Assembly (NCBI RefSeq): GCF_002261225.1
Contig: NZ_NEVM01000005.1
Span: 3,162,001-3,226,000 of the forward strand
Direction of reading: 5' to 3'
From: Bordetella genomosp. 10
Lineage (GTDB): Bacteria; Pseudomonadota; Gammaproteobacteria; Burkholderiales; Burkholderiaceae_B
DNA length: 64,000 bases
Within the stretch, counting starts at the first letter, position 1, and every line of letters begins with the position of its first letter. Made by a program: the position numbers and the translations under genes. The notes below the pieces were generated by a model. The model was given only the letters and a program-made list of their open reading frames with translations. It was not told the DNA's origin and did not search any database. This document shows positions 42,267 through 59,721 of this stretch, piece by piece.

Positions 42267-42529
42267 GGTTTCGCCGGAATTCCATTAATAGTTCCGCCAG
42301 GAACAAACATCCGATGCGCCACGCCGCCAAGTTTCGGGTCAAAAATCCACTCAAACCGATCACCGACACTATTTATTGAGCCATCCAGTTGATGTAACGT
42401 AGCCCCGTTATTCAGACCAAATGGAGTCGCGCGACCTGCATAGTTATCATCGACTATATCAGGGAAGCCATGAGCTACGGGCGTGCCCGGGAACTCCTGC
42501 GTCGCGAATGGACCAGGAAGCTGCGTCGG
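42263..42529 (-). pseudogene. C-terminal tail of a polymorphic toxin (remnant A)
   Basis: Open for 88 codons after a TGA at 42532-42530, with no proper start. The tail reads ATPFGLNNGATLHQLDGSIN, then DRFEWIFDPKLGGVAHRMFV, then PGGTINGIPAKP. The pattern of an FEWI...GGVxHRMFVPGGxxxG end resembles C-termini of large contact-dependent or Rhs/haemagglutinin-type toxins. Its stop overlaps the immunity-like start at 42266. The N-terminal body of the toxin is missing. Confidence 0.6.
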
Positions 42530-42532
42530 TCA

Positions 42533-42651
42533 ACCCGGAATTTTCGACCCTGCCTCATCGAGCACCGTACGACAATCCAAATAACGTGGGATACGAAATT
42601 CCCCTTGACATCACAGGACGAATCATGAACAGCAGAAAGGTTGGGCCATGA
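42533..42651 (+). pseudogene. Toxin-tail-like fragment upstream of DUF6881 gene (remnant B)
   Basis: In frame with a stop that overlaps the next start (ATGA at 42648): the tail reads NPEFSTLPHRAPYDNPNN, then VGYEIPLDITGRIMNSRK. No start codon of its own; upstream, the readable coding switches to the opposite strand (remnant A), so the junction near 42530 looks like a break between two different pieces. Confidence 0.45.
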
Positions 42652-42923
42652 ATTTCATTCGAGTGAACTGGAAACACGATCTTCCTTCAGAACCAACCAC
42701 CATTTACAGTGAAGTCGACGACAGCGGGTGGGAACTGCGGAAGGTAGAAGTCTTCGCGAACGGAGCGATGGGCTACGCCAGCAAACTAAAGTCAGCCGGA
42801 GGAACAGGGCTTAGCAAGGAGCCCTTGCCATCGTTGAATGAAATCGCAATCGACCCGCAGTTTGATCCCGTCGTGATTTCACCGGACGATTTTGAGCGGA
42901 TTTGGAAAACCGCGGCTTCCTAA
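42648..42923 (+). CDS. DUF6881 domain protein, probable immunity protein
   Basis: 91 residues: MNFIRVNWKHDLPSEPTTIY, SEVDDSGWELRKVEVFANGA, LPSLNEIAIDPQFDPVVISP. This matches the DUF6881 pattern (IxVxWxHDxPxEPxxxYSExD, WExRKVExF). Such proteins often lie immediately downstream of polymorphic toxin genes. Here only a toxin-tail-like remnant remains upstream. Confidence 0.75.
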   Translation: MNFIRVNWKHDLPSEPTTIYSEVDDSGWELRKVEVFANGAMGYASKLKSAGGTGLSKEPLPSLNEIAIDPQFDPVVISPDDFERIWKTAAS

Positions 42924-42927
42924 ATGA

Positions 42928-43104
42928 CTTCCACCCCGTCCCAAGCGATACCAAACAACCCGATCCTGGTGGGACGCGAGCGACTTCATCGACTTCACGA
43001 CGGAATACCCCGATGATGTGTTCCACACATCCAGCAAGTTCTGGGTAAAGGGCGGTGTTGACTTGCTCGCGCTGCTGAACAAGCGTGGCGCCGAGGGCGG
43101 CTAA
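42928..43104 (+). pseudogene. Toxin-tail-like fragment (remnant C), probably frameshifted
   Basis: Open from after a TGA at 42925-42927 to TAA 43102: RSWWDASDFIDFTTEYPDDV, FHTSSKFWVKGGVDLLALLN, KRGAEGG. A second frame just upstream (FLNDFHPVPSDTKQPDP, from about 42917) could be the continuation before a one-base shift. No start codon, no matching N-terminal body. Confidence 0.4.
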
Positions 43105-43186
43105 TGCGGTCGCTCTCGGAGCGACATGCATCGGTTTCTGGAGCAATCATCTAAGCCTGCCGAAGTTTCCAGTGATCACGCTTTTC

Positions 43187-43627
43187 ATGATCACCAAGCG
43201 CAGGCGGTATGTTCTCGGTCCTGCTCCGATTCAGGGACAAACAATCAGCGTTCCGGTGAGCATGTTATTCCTGCTCGGAGACCATCCGCTAGCAATTGAG
43301 AGAATTGGTCCGTACGAGGGGGAGCTGGCATTCGATGGCGCAGTGGAGTCGCGTCGCACGCTTACGGAATACATCGGTGACTCGCATAGACGAGCAAGGC
43401 CTTGGCGAAAAACACGAGGTAATATTGTCTCCGGCGCCGACGTGAGGGCCGCGCGAGCAGAGTACAGCCGCTACACGACAAGGGATTTTGCCCGAGGGGC
43501 ACCGTGTGCAAGGCCTCGCATTGGGGGGGAAAATACAGCGAGCAATATTGTTTTTACGGGTAAAAGAAAGGTTCCAGTCTTTCAGAATCGGGTAATGGCT
43601 TGGCAGTGGAAGCAAGGCCTGCGTTGA
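43187..43627 (+). CDS. Uncertain ORF, possibly a fused pair of fragments
   Basis: 146 codons from ATG 43187 (ATG 43085 is also in frame but overlaps remnant C). The first half (MITKRRRYVLGPAPIQGQTI, LLGDHPLAIERIGPYEGELA) reads like a real small protein; the second half is Arg-rich and ends NIVFTGKRKVPVFQNRVMAW, which may be another toxin tail because an immunity-like gene begins 12 bases later. Family not recognised; may be a decayed composite. Confidence 0.3.
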   Translation: MITKRRRYVLGPAPIQGQTISVPVSMLFLLGDHPLAIERIGPYEGELAFDGAVESRRTLTEYIGDSHRRARPWRKTRGNIVSGADVRAARAEYSRYTTRDFARGAPCARPRIGGENTASNIVFTGKRKVPVFQNRVMAWQWKQGLR

Positions 43628-43638
43628 GAGGTAATTAA

Positions 43639-44412
43639 TTGGAAAAATTCGACATCATAAATCCTGGCGTATGGTTCGGCCCGTTATCTGAAAGCTCCAA
43701 TTTGGCTTTGGAAACACACGATAGCGCGAAAACTCGGCTTGAAAAACTTTGCGCGCGCATGAAGTCCGGAGATTTCTCTGCCCGGCCCCAGCTTGAACAG
43801 CTTATCCTTTCTAGCGAGGAAACTGCAGTCGTTAGACAGGCTATTCGCTTATATTGCTTCACATGTAGGCACAAGAATGTCGAGTTTATCGGTCGAGCAA
43901 TCGAGAAAATGTCGCATGACGACGTTAGTACTTGGGTCTCGTCAGCGCCAGACACCCTTTCGCCAGAAATCGTTCCGTATCTCTTTGCCCTCTTAGGTAA
44001 GCATTCGGATACGTCCGTTATCGATGATGTATTGGCATCACTCTACAGATTGTTTCCCTCAAAATTTTCTGAGAGCGATGATAATCTCTCTGCCCTTGCA
44101 CAGCGTTTTAACGCTTTTGGTATGGGGCGCGTCCAGAGTGCCTACTATTACCAAGATGCGCTCTCGCATCCGGGCGCTCTGTGCAAAACGCTGATCACAA
44201 CGACCGCCGAAGTTAGCTCTAAAGGTATCGAATTTCCACTCGCGAATATTCCGACAATTCTTTCTATATGGAGTGGAATCGAATGTCCGGTCTCTTACGG
44301 GCAGAAGCTGGATAATGAGGCCTTGCCTAAGGTCATGAATTACGTTCGACTCCTTTCCGAGATGCAATGGCATGAGGGATCGAAATACTTCTACCGGCAT
44401 GAGGTAAAGTAA
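43639..44412 (+). CDS. Putative immunity protein (Imm47-like size and context)
   Basis: 257 residues from TTG 43639 after GAGAGG. Cytosolic, helical: INPGVWFGPLSESSNLALET, LEQLILSSEETAVVRQAIRL, SWSxGIECP-type region WSGIECPVSYGQ, and an EMQWHEGSKYFYRHEVK end. It is much more AT-rich than the core (line 43861-43920 is 27 of 60 G+C). The family name is uncertain; the immunity role is inferred from the array of similar modules around it. Confidence 0.5.
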   Translation: MEKFDIINPGVWFGPLSESSNLALETHDSAKTRLEKLCARMKSGDFSARPQLEQLILSSEETAVVRQAIRLYCFTCRHKNVEFIGRAIEKMSHDDVSTWVSSAPDTLSPEIVPYLFALLGKHSDTSVIDDVLASLYRLFPSKFSESDDNLSALAQRFNAFGMGRVQSAYYYQDALSHPGALCKTLITTTAEVSSKGIEFPLANIPTILSIWSGIECPVSYGQKLDNEALPKVMNYVRLLSEMQWHEGSKYFYRHEVK

Positions 44413-44469
44413 CTTCGTAAACGTCGACCCCGATTACATTGACAGTTCTGCCAGCGCCTCGTTCTGTCG

Positions 44470-44737
44470 GTTGAAAACCGCTTCGGTGGCACGTTGAAAT
44501 CGCCTCACACCATCGAGTGGCTGACCGGTGTGCAAAGCGCAGAGCAACGGAATGGCCGAGAGCTTCGTGAAAACTGATGAAGCCGGATTATGTCGCCTTC
44601 GTGCCCAAGCCCGATGCCAATGCTGCGGCACATAACCTGGCCCTGGCTTCAAGCACTACAACGAAACGCATCCAAACAGTGCGTTGAAGTATCGTCCACC
44701 CCAAAAGTTTCGGCGTCTGACCGCTTTATCAGCCTAA
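44470..44737 (+). pseudogene. IS3-family transposase (OrfB) remnant
   Basis: Three frames give consecutive pieces of an IS3-type integrase: ENRFGGTLKSPHTIEWLT, then SNGMAESFVKT, then PDYVAFVPKPDANAAAHNLA, FKHYNETHPNSALKYRPP and QKFRRLTALSA-stop. A block between WLT and SNGMAES is deleted and at least two frameshifts are present. No terminal inverted repeats were identified. Confidence 0.75.
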
Positions 44738-44835
44738 TTTGGCAGAGCCGAAAAGTCGCGTGCACATAGGCACTGTTAAGTACGCTCAGATTTGGTCAGA
44801 CTACAGCAATGCAAAAGTGGTGTCTGCTCGGCTTC

Positions 44836-45087
44836 TCAAAACTGCAACTGCGACAAAACCCGATCTAAGTCTGCATCCGATAAACCACGTCCTGTTTGAT
44901 GGATATCCCATTTCCACACAGCTTGGACGACCGGGGTGTCGACCTCGCGATACAAGTCGACGACCATAAATCCCAGCGCACTTTTGTTAACGCCATATGC
45001 GGCAGCCATTTCCCGAAGCACGGCAGAAGGCATTGCCGTGCGGAGGCGTTCACGCCATTTTTCGATGTCTTCTGAAGGTAAATTCAA
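44836..45087 (-). CDS. Putative immunity protein next to toxin tail E
   Basis: 83 residues from TTG 45087 (GGGGAA upstream): MNLPSEDIEKWRERLRTAMP, REMAAAYGVNKSALGFMVVD, WDIHQTGRGLSDADLDRVLS. No family recognised. The role is inferred from its position one base after the stop of a toxin-tail-like ORF and its small cytosolic character. Confidence 0.5.
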   Translation of the reverse strand: MNLPSEDIEKWRERLRTAMPSAVLREMAAAYGVNKSALGFMVVDLYREVDTPVVQAVWKWDIHQTGRGLSDADLDRVLSQLQF

Positions 45088-45088
45088 T

Positions 45089-45313
45089 TCAGTTCCCCGG
45101 CTTACGGAAGAGTGCGTACACGTTCGAGCCGTCGGTCGTGATGTTTTCGACTTGGCCTATAACCATAGCTATTAGCGAGCTTGCTCCGCGAATTCCTTTT
45201 ACATCCACGTCCGCCTGCTGGAGACGGGTCGTCATCCCGTGGAACATGTCGCTCCCGGACCCGTATTGTGCTCGAAGATCGACAGCGCGCTGCTTCTGGA
45301 TCACCCGCACCAA
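45089..45313 (-). pseudogene. Toxin C-terminal tail (remnant E)
   Basis: 74 codons in the open frame, beginning only at the edge of the rpoC terminator: QKQRAVDLRAQYGSGSDMFH, GMTTRLQQADVDVKGIRG, MVIGQVENITTDGSNVYALF, RKPGN-stop. No natural start (a TTG is formally possible). It looks like the end of a larger secreted toxin, followed by its immunity gene. Confidence 0.5.
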
Positions 45314-45316
45314 AAG

Positions 45317-45353
45317 AAAACCCCCATTCGGCAGCGCGCCGAATGGGGGTTTT
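45317..45353. terminator. Intrinsic terminator of the rpoBC operon
   Basis: AAAACCCCCATTCGGC, 5-base loop, GCCGAATGGGGGTTTT: a perfect 16-bp stem with A/T flanks on both sides, so it can act in both directions. It lies 48 bases past the rpoC stop and marks the border between the core operon and the accessory array. Confidence 0.92.
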
Positions 45354-45400
45354 GTTTTCCGATGCCGCCGCCTCGCGGCGGTGGCTATCGAAAGTACTGC

Positions 45401-53769
<8,369 letters not shown>

Positions 53770-53889
53770 GAGCACTCCGACTCGAGGTTGCATGGGCCGT
53801 CAACCACGGCCCGGGGTGATACCACTGATATACGACTCCAGAAAACCCTTCTGAGCTTGCGGCCAAAGGGGTTTCCTGGAAACGCAAAA

Positions 53890-53922
53890 GCCCGGGGACG
53901 GCAAACTGCACTGTCCCCGGGC
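53890..53922 (-). terminator. rplL-rpoB attenuator hairpin
   Basis: GCCCGGGGAC, 13-base loop, GTCCCCGGGC with TTTTGCGTTT after it on the minus strand. A partial terminator between L7/L12 and beta is well known in E. coli, where it lowers rpoBC relative to ribosomal proteins. Confidence 0.8.
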
Positions 53923-53937
53923 AAGTCAACGCAGGTC

Positions 53938-54321
53938 TTACTTGACTTCGACCTTGGCGCCGGCTTCTTCCAGCTTCTTCTTGGCGGCTTCGGCGTCAGC
54001 CTTGGCAACGCCTTCCTTGACGGGCTTCGGAGCGCCGTCAACCAGGTCCTTCGCTTCCTTCAGACCGAGACCGGTCAGTTCGCGAACGGCCTTGATGACG
54101 CTGACCTTGTTCGCGCCGGCTTCAGCCAGGACGACGGTGAACTCGGTCTGCTCTTCAGCGGCAGCGGCGGCGCCACCACCAGCGGCGGGGGCGGCAACGG
54201 CAACAGCGGCGGCAGCAGCCGACACGCCGAACTTCTCTTCCAGATCCTTGATCAGTTCCGACAGTTCGAGAACGGTCAGGCCAGCGATGGCGTCAAGGAT
54301 TTCAGCTTTGTTAAGGGCCAT
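53938..54321 (-). CDS. rplL: 50S ribosomal protein L7/L12
   Basis: 127 residues: [20 protein letters not shown], an Ala/Gly-rich hinge (residues about 35-55) and the factor-binding domain [20 protein letters not shown]. Stalk protein that recruits EF-Tu and EF-G. Confidence 0.97.
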   Translation of the reverse strand: MALNKAEILDAIAGLTVLELSELIKDLEEKFGVSAAAAAVAVAAPAAGGGAAAAAEEQTEFTVVLAEAGANKVSVIKAVRELTGLGLKEAKDLVDGAPKPVKEGVAKADAEAAKKKLEEAGAKVEVK

Positions 54322-54399
54322 TTTTAAGAACTCCAGATTTTGGTAATGCCAGGGTTTGGTTGTCGCTCGGTCGTACAGCGAATTCCGGGACTGCGGCGA

Positions 54400-54930
54400 T
54401 TAAGCCGCGGCCTTTTCCTTTTGGTCGCGCACGGCAGCGAGGCCGCGGGCGAACTTGGTCGGAACTTCGTTGAGCGTACGTGCGAATTGCGCGATCGGGG
54501 CTTGCATGGTGCCCAGCAGCTTCGCCAACAACTCTTCGCGGGACGGCAGCGAGGCAAGCGCCTGCACACCGTTTTGGGTCAAGAGGCTGCCCGGCAGGGA
54601 GCCGCCCTTGATAACCAGCTTGTCGTTGGTTTTGGCGAACGTGGAGAGCACCTTGGCCGGCGCGACCGGATCAGCGCTGATACCATAGATCAGCGGACCG
54701 GAAAGTTGCTCGGCCAGCGGCTCGAAAGCCGTGCCAGCAACAGCGCGACGAGCCAGCGAGTTCTTCAGAACACGCAGGTACACGCCCGATTCACGCGCAG
54801 TCTTGCGCAGTACGGTGACAGAGGCGACGTCCAGACCACGGTACTCGGCGATGACAATCGATTGAGCCTTGGCGACTTGCGCCGAGACTTCCTCGATCAC
54901 CACTGCTTTCTCTTGGCGATTGAGACTCAC
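54400..54930 (-). CDS. rplJ: 50S ribosomal protein L10
   Basis: 176 residues: [60 protein letters not shown]. Anchors L7/L12 and normally represses its own operon by binding the leader. It is preceded by a 278-base leader. Confidence 0.97.
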   Translation of the reverse strand: MSLNRQEKAVVIEEVSAQVAKAQSIVIAEYRGLDVASVTVLRKTARESGVYLRVLKNSLARRAVAGTAFEPLAEQLSGPLIYGISADPVAPAKVLSTFAKTNDKLVIKGGSLPGSLLTQNGVQALASLPSREELLAKLLGTMQAPIAQFARTLNEVPTKFARGLAAVRDQKEKAAA

Positions 54931-55208
54931 GGTTTGAACACTCCATCAAAAGACGCGTCGGGGATAATCCCTGGGCGTCAACCGAATGCGGCGACCTGGT
55001 CGAGTTCTTCAGGTAAAGAATTCTTCCATGGGACGCCGTCTACGCTGGATCCGAACCGGACAGGCTTCGGTATTAAGCAGAGATCGGAGCTTCCCTTCCC
55101 GTTGCCGGGAAACGAAGACCGCCGACATCCGCTCCAGCGGTCTTTGACAGCAACGTCCGGCCGGTTGACCGGACGCAGCCCAAAGTTCGTTTGCTAGTCA
55201 GCGGCCGC
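54931..55208 (-). other. rplJ leader (L10-leader-like)
   Basis: 278 bases between rplA and rplJ with no gene. A strong hairpin AAGACCGC/GCGGTCTT (55115-55144) and a TCCGG inverted repeat nearer rplA are visible. By position this is where the L10(L12)4-binding leader lies in proteobacteria; the kink-turn motif was not verified. Confidence 0.55.
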
Positions 55209-55913
55209 TCAGGCAGCGGGGGCGGACAGCGAGGCGATTTCGACGCGAGCACCGCCGCCCATCGTGGACGAGACGGCCAGCTTGCGCAGATACACGCCCT
55301 TGGCAGCAGCCGGACGCGCCTTTTGCAGGGCGTCGACCAGGGCGGCCAGGTTGGTTTGCAACTGTTCCACGCCGAAAGAGGCGCGGCCGATGGTGGCGTG
55401 AATGATGCCGGCCTTGTCGGTGCGGTACTGCACCTGACCTGCCTTGGCGTTCTTCACGGCGGTGGCGACGTCGGGGGTCACGGTGCCGACCTTGGGGTTC
55501 GGCATCAGACCGCGCGGGCCCAGGATCTGACCCAGGGCGCCGACGACACGCATCGTGTCGGGCGAGGCGATGACCACGTCGAAATCCATCTGGCCAGCCT
55601 TGATCTGCTCGGCCAGGTCTTCCAGGCCGACGATGTCGGCGCCGGCGGCCTTGGCGGCTTCGGCCTTGTCGCCTTGGGCGAACACGGCGACGCGCACGGA
55701 CTTGCCGGTACCGGCCGGCAGGACCACGGAGCCACGGACCAGTTGGTCCGACTTCTTCGGGTCGATGCCGAGCTGCACGGCGACGTCGATGGATTCATCG
55801 AACTTGGCCGTGGCGGTTTCCTTGATCAGGTTCAGGGCGTCGGCGACCGGATACAGCTTGGTGCGGTCGATCTTTTCACGCAAGGCGGCGGCGCGCTTGG
55901 ACAGTTTTGCCAT
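55209..55913 (-). CDS. rplA: 50S ribosomal protein L1
   Basis: 234 residues: [60 protein letters not shown]. Forms the L1 stalk near the E site. Two bases separate it from rplK. Confidence 0.97.
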   Translation of the reverse strand: MAKLSKRAAALREKIDRTKLYPVADALNLIKETATAKFDESIDVAVQLGIDPKKSDQLVRGSVVLPAGTGKSVRVAVFAQGDKAEAAKAAGADIVGLEDLAEQIKAGQMDFDVVIASPDTMRVVGALGQILGPRGLMPNPKVGTVTPDVATAVKNAKAGQVQYRTDKAGIIHATIGRASFGVEQLQTNLAALVDALQKARPAAAKGVYLRKLAVSSTMGGGARVEIASLSAPAA

Positions 55914-55915
55914 GA

Positions 55916-56347
55916 TCAGATGCCCTCCACGGTGATGCCCATGCTGCGGGCGCTGCCGGCGATCGTGCGAACGGCGGCTTCCAGGTCGCCGGCCGTCAGG
56001 TCCGGTTCCTTGGTCTTGGCGATTTCTTCAGCCTGGGCGCGCGTCAGCTTGCCGACCTTGTCGGTGTGGGGCGTGGGCGAACCCTTCTGCACGCCGGCGG
56101 CCTTCTTGATCAGAATGGTCGCGGGCGGCGTCTTCATCACGAAGGTGAAGCTCTTGTCCGCGAAAGCGGTGATCACCACCGGAATCGGCAGACCGGGCTC
56201 CATGCCCTGCGTCTTGGCGTTGAACGCCTTGCAGAATTCCATGATGTTCAGGCCGCGCTGACCCAGCGCCGGACCGATCGGGGGAGAGGGATTGGCCTTA
56301 CCAGCCGGCACTTGCAGCTTGATAAAGCCGACGATCTTCTTCGCCAT
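55916..56347 (-). CDS. rplK: 50S ribosomal protein L11
   Basis: 143 residues: [40 protein letters not shown], and the C-terminal RNA-binding [12 protein letters not shown]. Needed for stringent factor sensing and GTPase-centre function. Confidence 0.97.
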   Translation of the reverse strand: MAKKIVGFIKLQVPAGKANPSPPIGPALGQRGLNIMEFCKAFNAKTQGMEPGLPIPVVITAFADKSFTFVMKTPPATILIKKAAGVQKGSPTPHTDKVGKLTRAQAEEIAKTKEPDLTAGDLEAAVRTIAGSARSMGITVEGI

Positions 56348-56411
56348 GCTTAGCTCCTTGCGGGTTCAAACGCCGTCCCGCACAAGCGGATGGCTCCCCG
56401 GGGTTGAAAGA

Positions 56412-56945
56412 TCAGGTCTTTTCGACCTGACTGAAATCCAGTTCGACGGGCGTGGCGCGGCCGAAAATGGTCACGGACACACGCACCTTGCTCTTCTCGT
56501 AGTTGACTTCCTCGACATTGCCGTTGAAGTCAGCAAACGGACCTTCCTTGACGCGCACCATTTCACCCACTTCGAAGAGGATCTTGGGACGCGGTTTTTC
56601 CACACCCTCTTCCATCTGGGAGAGGATTTTTTCGACTTCCTTTTCGGAAATCGGCGACGGACGATTGCCCGAGCCACCCAGGAAGCCGGTGACGCGGTTG
56701 GTGTTCTTCACCAAATGCCAGGTCTCGTCGGTCAGATCCATTTCAACCAGCACGTAGCCGGGGAAGATCCGCCGTTCGGAGATGGACTTCTGTCCGCCGC
56801 GCATTTCGACCACTTCTTCGGACGGCACGAGAATGCGGCCGAAGGAAGTTTGCAATGACGCACGGTCGATGCGTTCGATCAGCGCCTTCTGGACGCTCTT
56901 TTCCATGCCGGAATACACATGGACGACATACCAACGCTTACTCAT
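56412..56945 (-). CDS. nusG: Transcription termination/antitermination factor NusG
   Basis: 177 residues: [20 protein letters not shown] (NGN domain), [20 protein letters not shown], and the KOW domain [20 protein letters not shown]. Links RNA polymerase with Rho or the ribosome. Confidence 0.97.
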   Translation of the reverse strand: MSKRWYVVHVYSGMEKSVQKALIERIDRASLQTSFGRILVPSEEVVEMRGGQKSISERRIFPGYVLVEMDLTDETWHLVKNTNRVTGFLGGSGNRPSPISEKEVEKILSQMEEGVEKPRPKILFEVGEMVRVKEGPFADFNGNVEEVNYEKSKVRVSVTIFGRATPVELDFSQVEKT

Positions 56946-56955
56946 TCGCCGTCCC

Positions 56956-57336
56956 TTATTTCCAGCCCAACAACAGGCCGTAAATGATCCATTCGATGCC
57001 CTTGTCGAGCACCCACATGAAAATGCCCATGATGGCCACGAACGCGAAGACGATGCCCGTCATCTGCGTCGTTTCCTTGCGCGTGGGCCAGGACACCCGC
57101 TTTACTTCGTTATAGGACTCGCTGGCGAAGCTCAACGTGCGGCGGCCGGGTTCGCTGAACCAGGCAATGATGGCGGCCAGAACCAGGCCGCCGACGAAAA
57201 CGCCGATGCGAGCCGGCATGGGCTGCTCGCTGAGCACCGAAAACCCGACGATTCCAGCAATGATGACGAGCACCGCCAAAGCCAGCTTGAGGCGATCGGC
57301 GGTACTAGTTACAGTTTCTACGCTGGTATTGGACAT
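56956..57336 (-). CDS. secE: Preprotein translocase subunit SecE
   Basis: 126 residues from ATG 57336 ([20 protein letters not shown]); an in-frame 37-codon extension is rejected. Two N-terminal spans, then the essential amphipathic/TM part [20 protein letters not shown] and a last span. Partner of SecY. It precedes nusG as usual. Confidence 0.96.
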   Translation of the reverse strand: MSNTSVETVTSTADRLKLALAVLVIIAGIVGFSVLSEQPMPARIGVFVGGLVLAAIIAWFSEPGRRTLSFASESYNEVKRVSWPTRKETTQMTGIVFAFVAIMGIFMWVLDKGIEWIIYGLLLGWK

Positions 57337-57462
57337 TTTTGCTAGACAAGTCCGCCGTAAACGCGCGACTTGCGATATTTTCCGGAAGTCCGCGGGGACG
57401 AAGACGGGACGGCGGAAGCCGGGCTCATGGTCGGAAAGAAAAACCATTGGCCAGCGCTGTGG

Positions 57463-57538
57463 TGGCAGGGGCAGTAGGAATCGAACCTACAACCTTCGGT
57501 TTTGGAGACCGACGCTCTGCCAATTGAGCTATACCCCT
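57463..57538 (-). tRNA. tRNA-Trp (CCA)
   Basis: 76 nt including the encoded CCA. Acceptor AGGGGTA/TGCCCCT, anticodon loop CTCCAAA with a TCGGT/ACCGA stem gives anticodon CCA. T-arm GGTTCGATTCC. Located between tuf copy 2 and secE. Confidence 0.95.
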
Positions 57539-57689
57539 ACAGCTTGGGCTATTTCCACTGTGCCCGCACAGCTTTCCGATCGCGTTTCCATCCGGCCTGG
57601 CTGACGTAGCGAATTTCTACTGCCCGGCTGGATTCCCGGATCGGACCCCGACCTTCAAAAATGAAGGATGGAACCTTGCGGAACCATCC

Positions 57690-57719
57690 ATAGTACTACC
57701 TTTTCTATTCCCGTGTAAA
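57690..57719 (-). promoter_or_regulatory. Sigma-70 promoter for tRNA-Trp-secE-nusG
   Basis: Minus strand TTTACA (57719-57714), 18 bases, TACTAT (57695-57690), between the tuf terminator and tRNA-Trp. Confidence 0.65.
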
Positions 57720-57742
57720 GGGAATCTTGCGGACAAAAGCAA

Positions 57743-57760
57743 AGGGGGCATCTGCCCCCT
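57743..57760 (-). terminator. Intrinsic terminator after tuf copy 2
   Basis: AGGGGGCA, TC, TGCCCCCT: 8-bp stem with a very short loop; TTTGCTTTTG follows on the minus strand. It lies 22 bases past the tuf stop. Confidence 0.75.
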
Positions 57761-57781
57761 CCGCTATTGTCGCTTTTTTGC

Positions 57782-58972
<1,191 letters not shown>

Positions 58973-59021
58973 GGCTGACTCCTGACCTGGATGTGCGAAC
59001 TAAGAGAAGACACAAAAAGTT

Positions 59022-59096
<75 letters not shown>

Positions 59097-59166
59097 AAAA
59101 TCTTGTACGAAAACTGCCGTACGGTACTGCCAGCTACTTCACTGACTGCTTGCGCGCCAGCGCGCC

Positions 59167-59240
59167 TGGAGCGGGTGAAGGGAATCGAACCCTCGTCGTA
59201 AGCTTGGAAGGCTTCTGCTCTACCATTGAGCTACACCCGC
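59167..59240 (-). tRNA. tRNA-Gly (TCC)
   Basis: 74 nt with CCA. Acceptor GCGGGTG/CACCCGC, loop CTTCCAA with anticodon TCC, T-arm GGTTCGATTCC. Confidence 0.95.
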
Positions 59241-59567
59241 GTTACCCTCAGCCCGCACTGCGACGACTGGTACTACCTGCTGTACTGCCTACACTGCTCG
59301 ATGACTGCCGCCACACGGCGACCCGGCTTTCCGCCACAACAACTGCCACTGCTTTCTCCGCCCCATATTCCGCAGACCGGCCGCCGGATCCGGCGAAGGC
59401 GCAAAGCATACTCCAGACATTGCAAATCCAGGCAAACCGCGCCTGGATTCGGTCATCCACTTCGGTCTGGGAACATGCGCCATGGAAAAACACCGCGCCG
59501 CTCACCACCGTTGCCGCTTTGCTACCGCCACTGCTACGACACGCTTTCACATGCCGCTGAAGAATTC
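59241..59567 (-). other. Transcribed spacer between tRNA-Tyr and tRNA-Gly
   Basis: 327 bases with no convincing gene; the open frames here have no ribosome sites and no family. Probably precursor RNA removed during tRNA processing. Confidence 0.5.
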
Positions 59568-59654
59568 TGGTGGAGGGGATTGGATTCGAACCAATGTAGG
59601 CGCAAGGCCAACAGATTTACAGTCTGCCCCCTTTAACCACTCGGGCACCCCTCC
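59568..59654 (-). tRNA. tRNA-Tyr (GTA)
   Basis: 87 nt with CCA and a long variable arm. Acceptor GGAGGGG/CCCCTCC, loop CTGTAAA with anticodon GTA. First gene of the tRNA-tuf operon. Confidence 0.95.
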
Positions 59655-59669
59655 AGCGGAGAATTCGAG

Positions 59670-59698
59670 ATTATGGAGATGTTTGTTTTGCTTGTCAA
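59670..59698 (-). promoter_or_regulatory. Sigma-70 promoter of the tRNA-Tyr-Gly-Thr-tuf operon
   Basis: Minus strand TTGACA (59698-59693), 17 bases, CATAAT (59675-59670), placing the start point about 9 bases before tRNA-Tyr. Confidence 0.8.
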
Positions 59699-59721
59699 AC
59701 GATGTGCGGGATCTTTTGTCG

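Noticed and set aside
41804..42379. 191-codon plus-strand ORF
   Set aside because: It lies opposite the better-supported immunity-like gene and toxin tail A and has no ribosome site or family-like sequence.
43085..43186. N-terminal extension of the ORF ending at 43627
   Set aside because: It overlaps the end of remnant C and reads through unrelated sequence; if a gene exists it more likely starts at ATG 43187.
44434..44652. 72-codon minus-strand ORF
   Set aside because: Antisense to the IS3 transposase remnant, whose homology is clear on the plus strand.
37920..45313. Prophage or integrative element with att sites
   Set aside because: No integrase, phage structural or conjugation gene and no flanking direct repeats at tRNA genes were seen in this interval.
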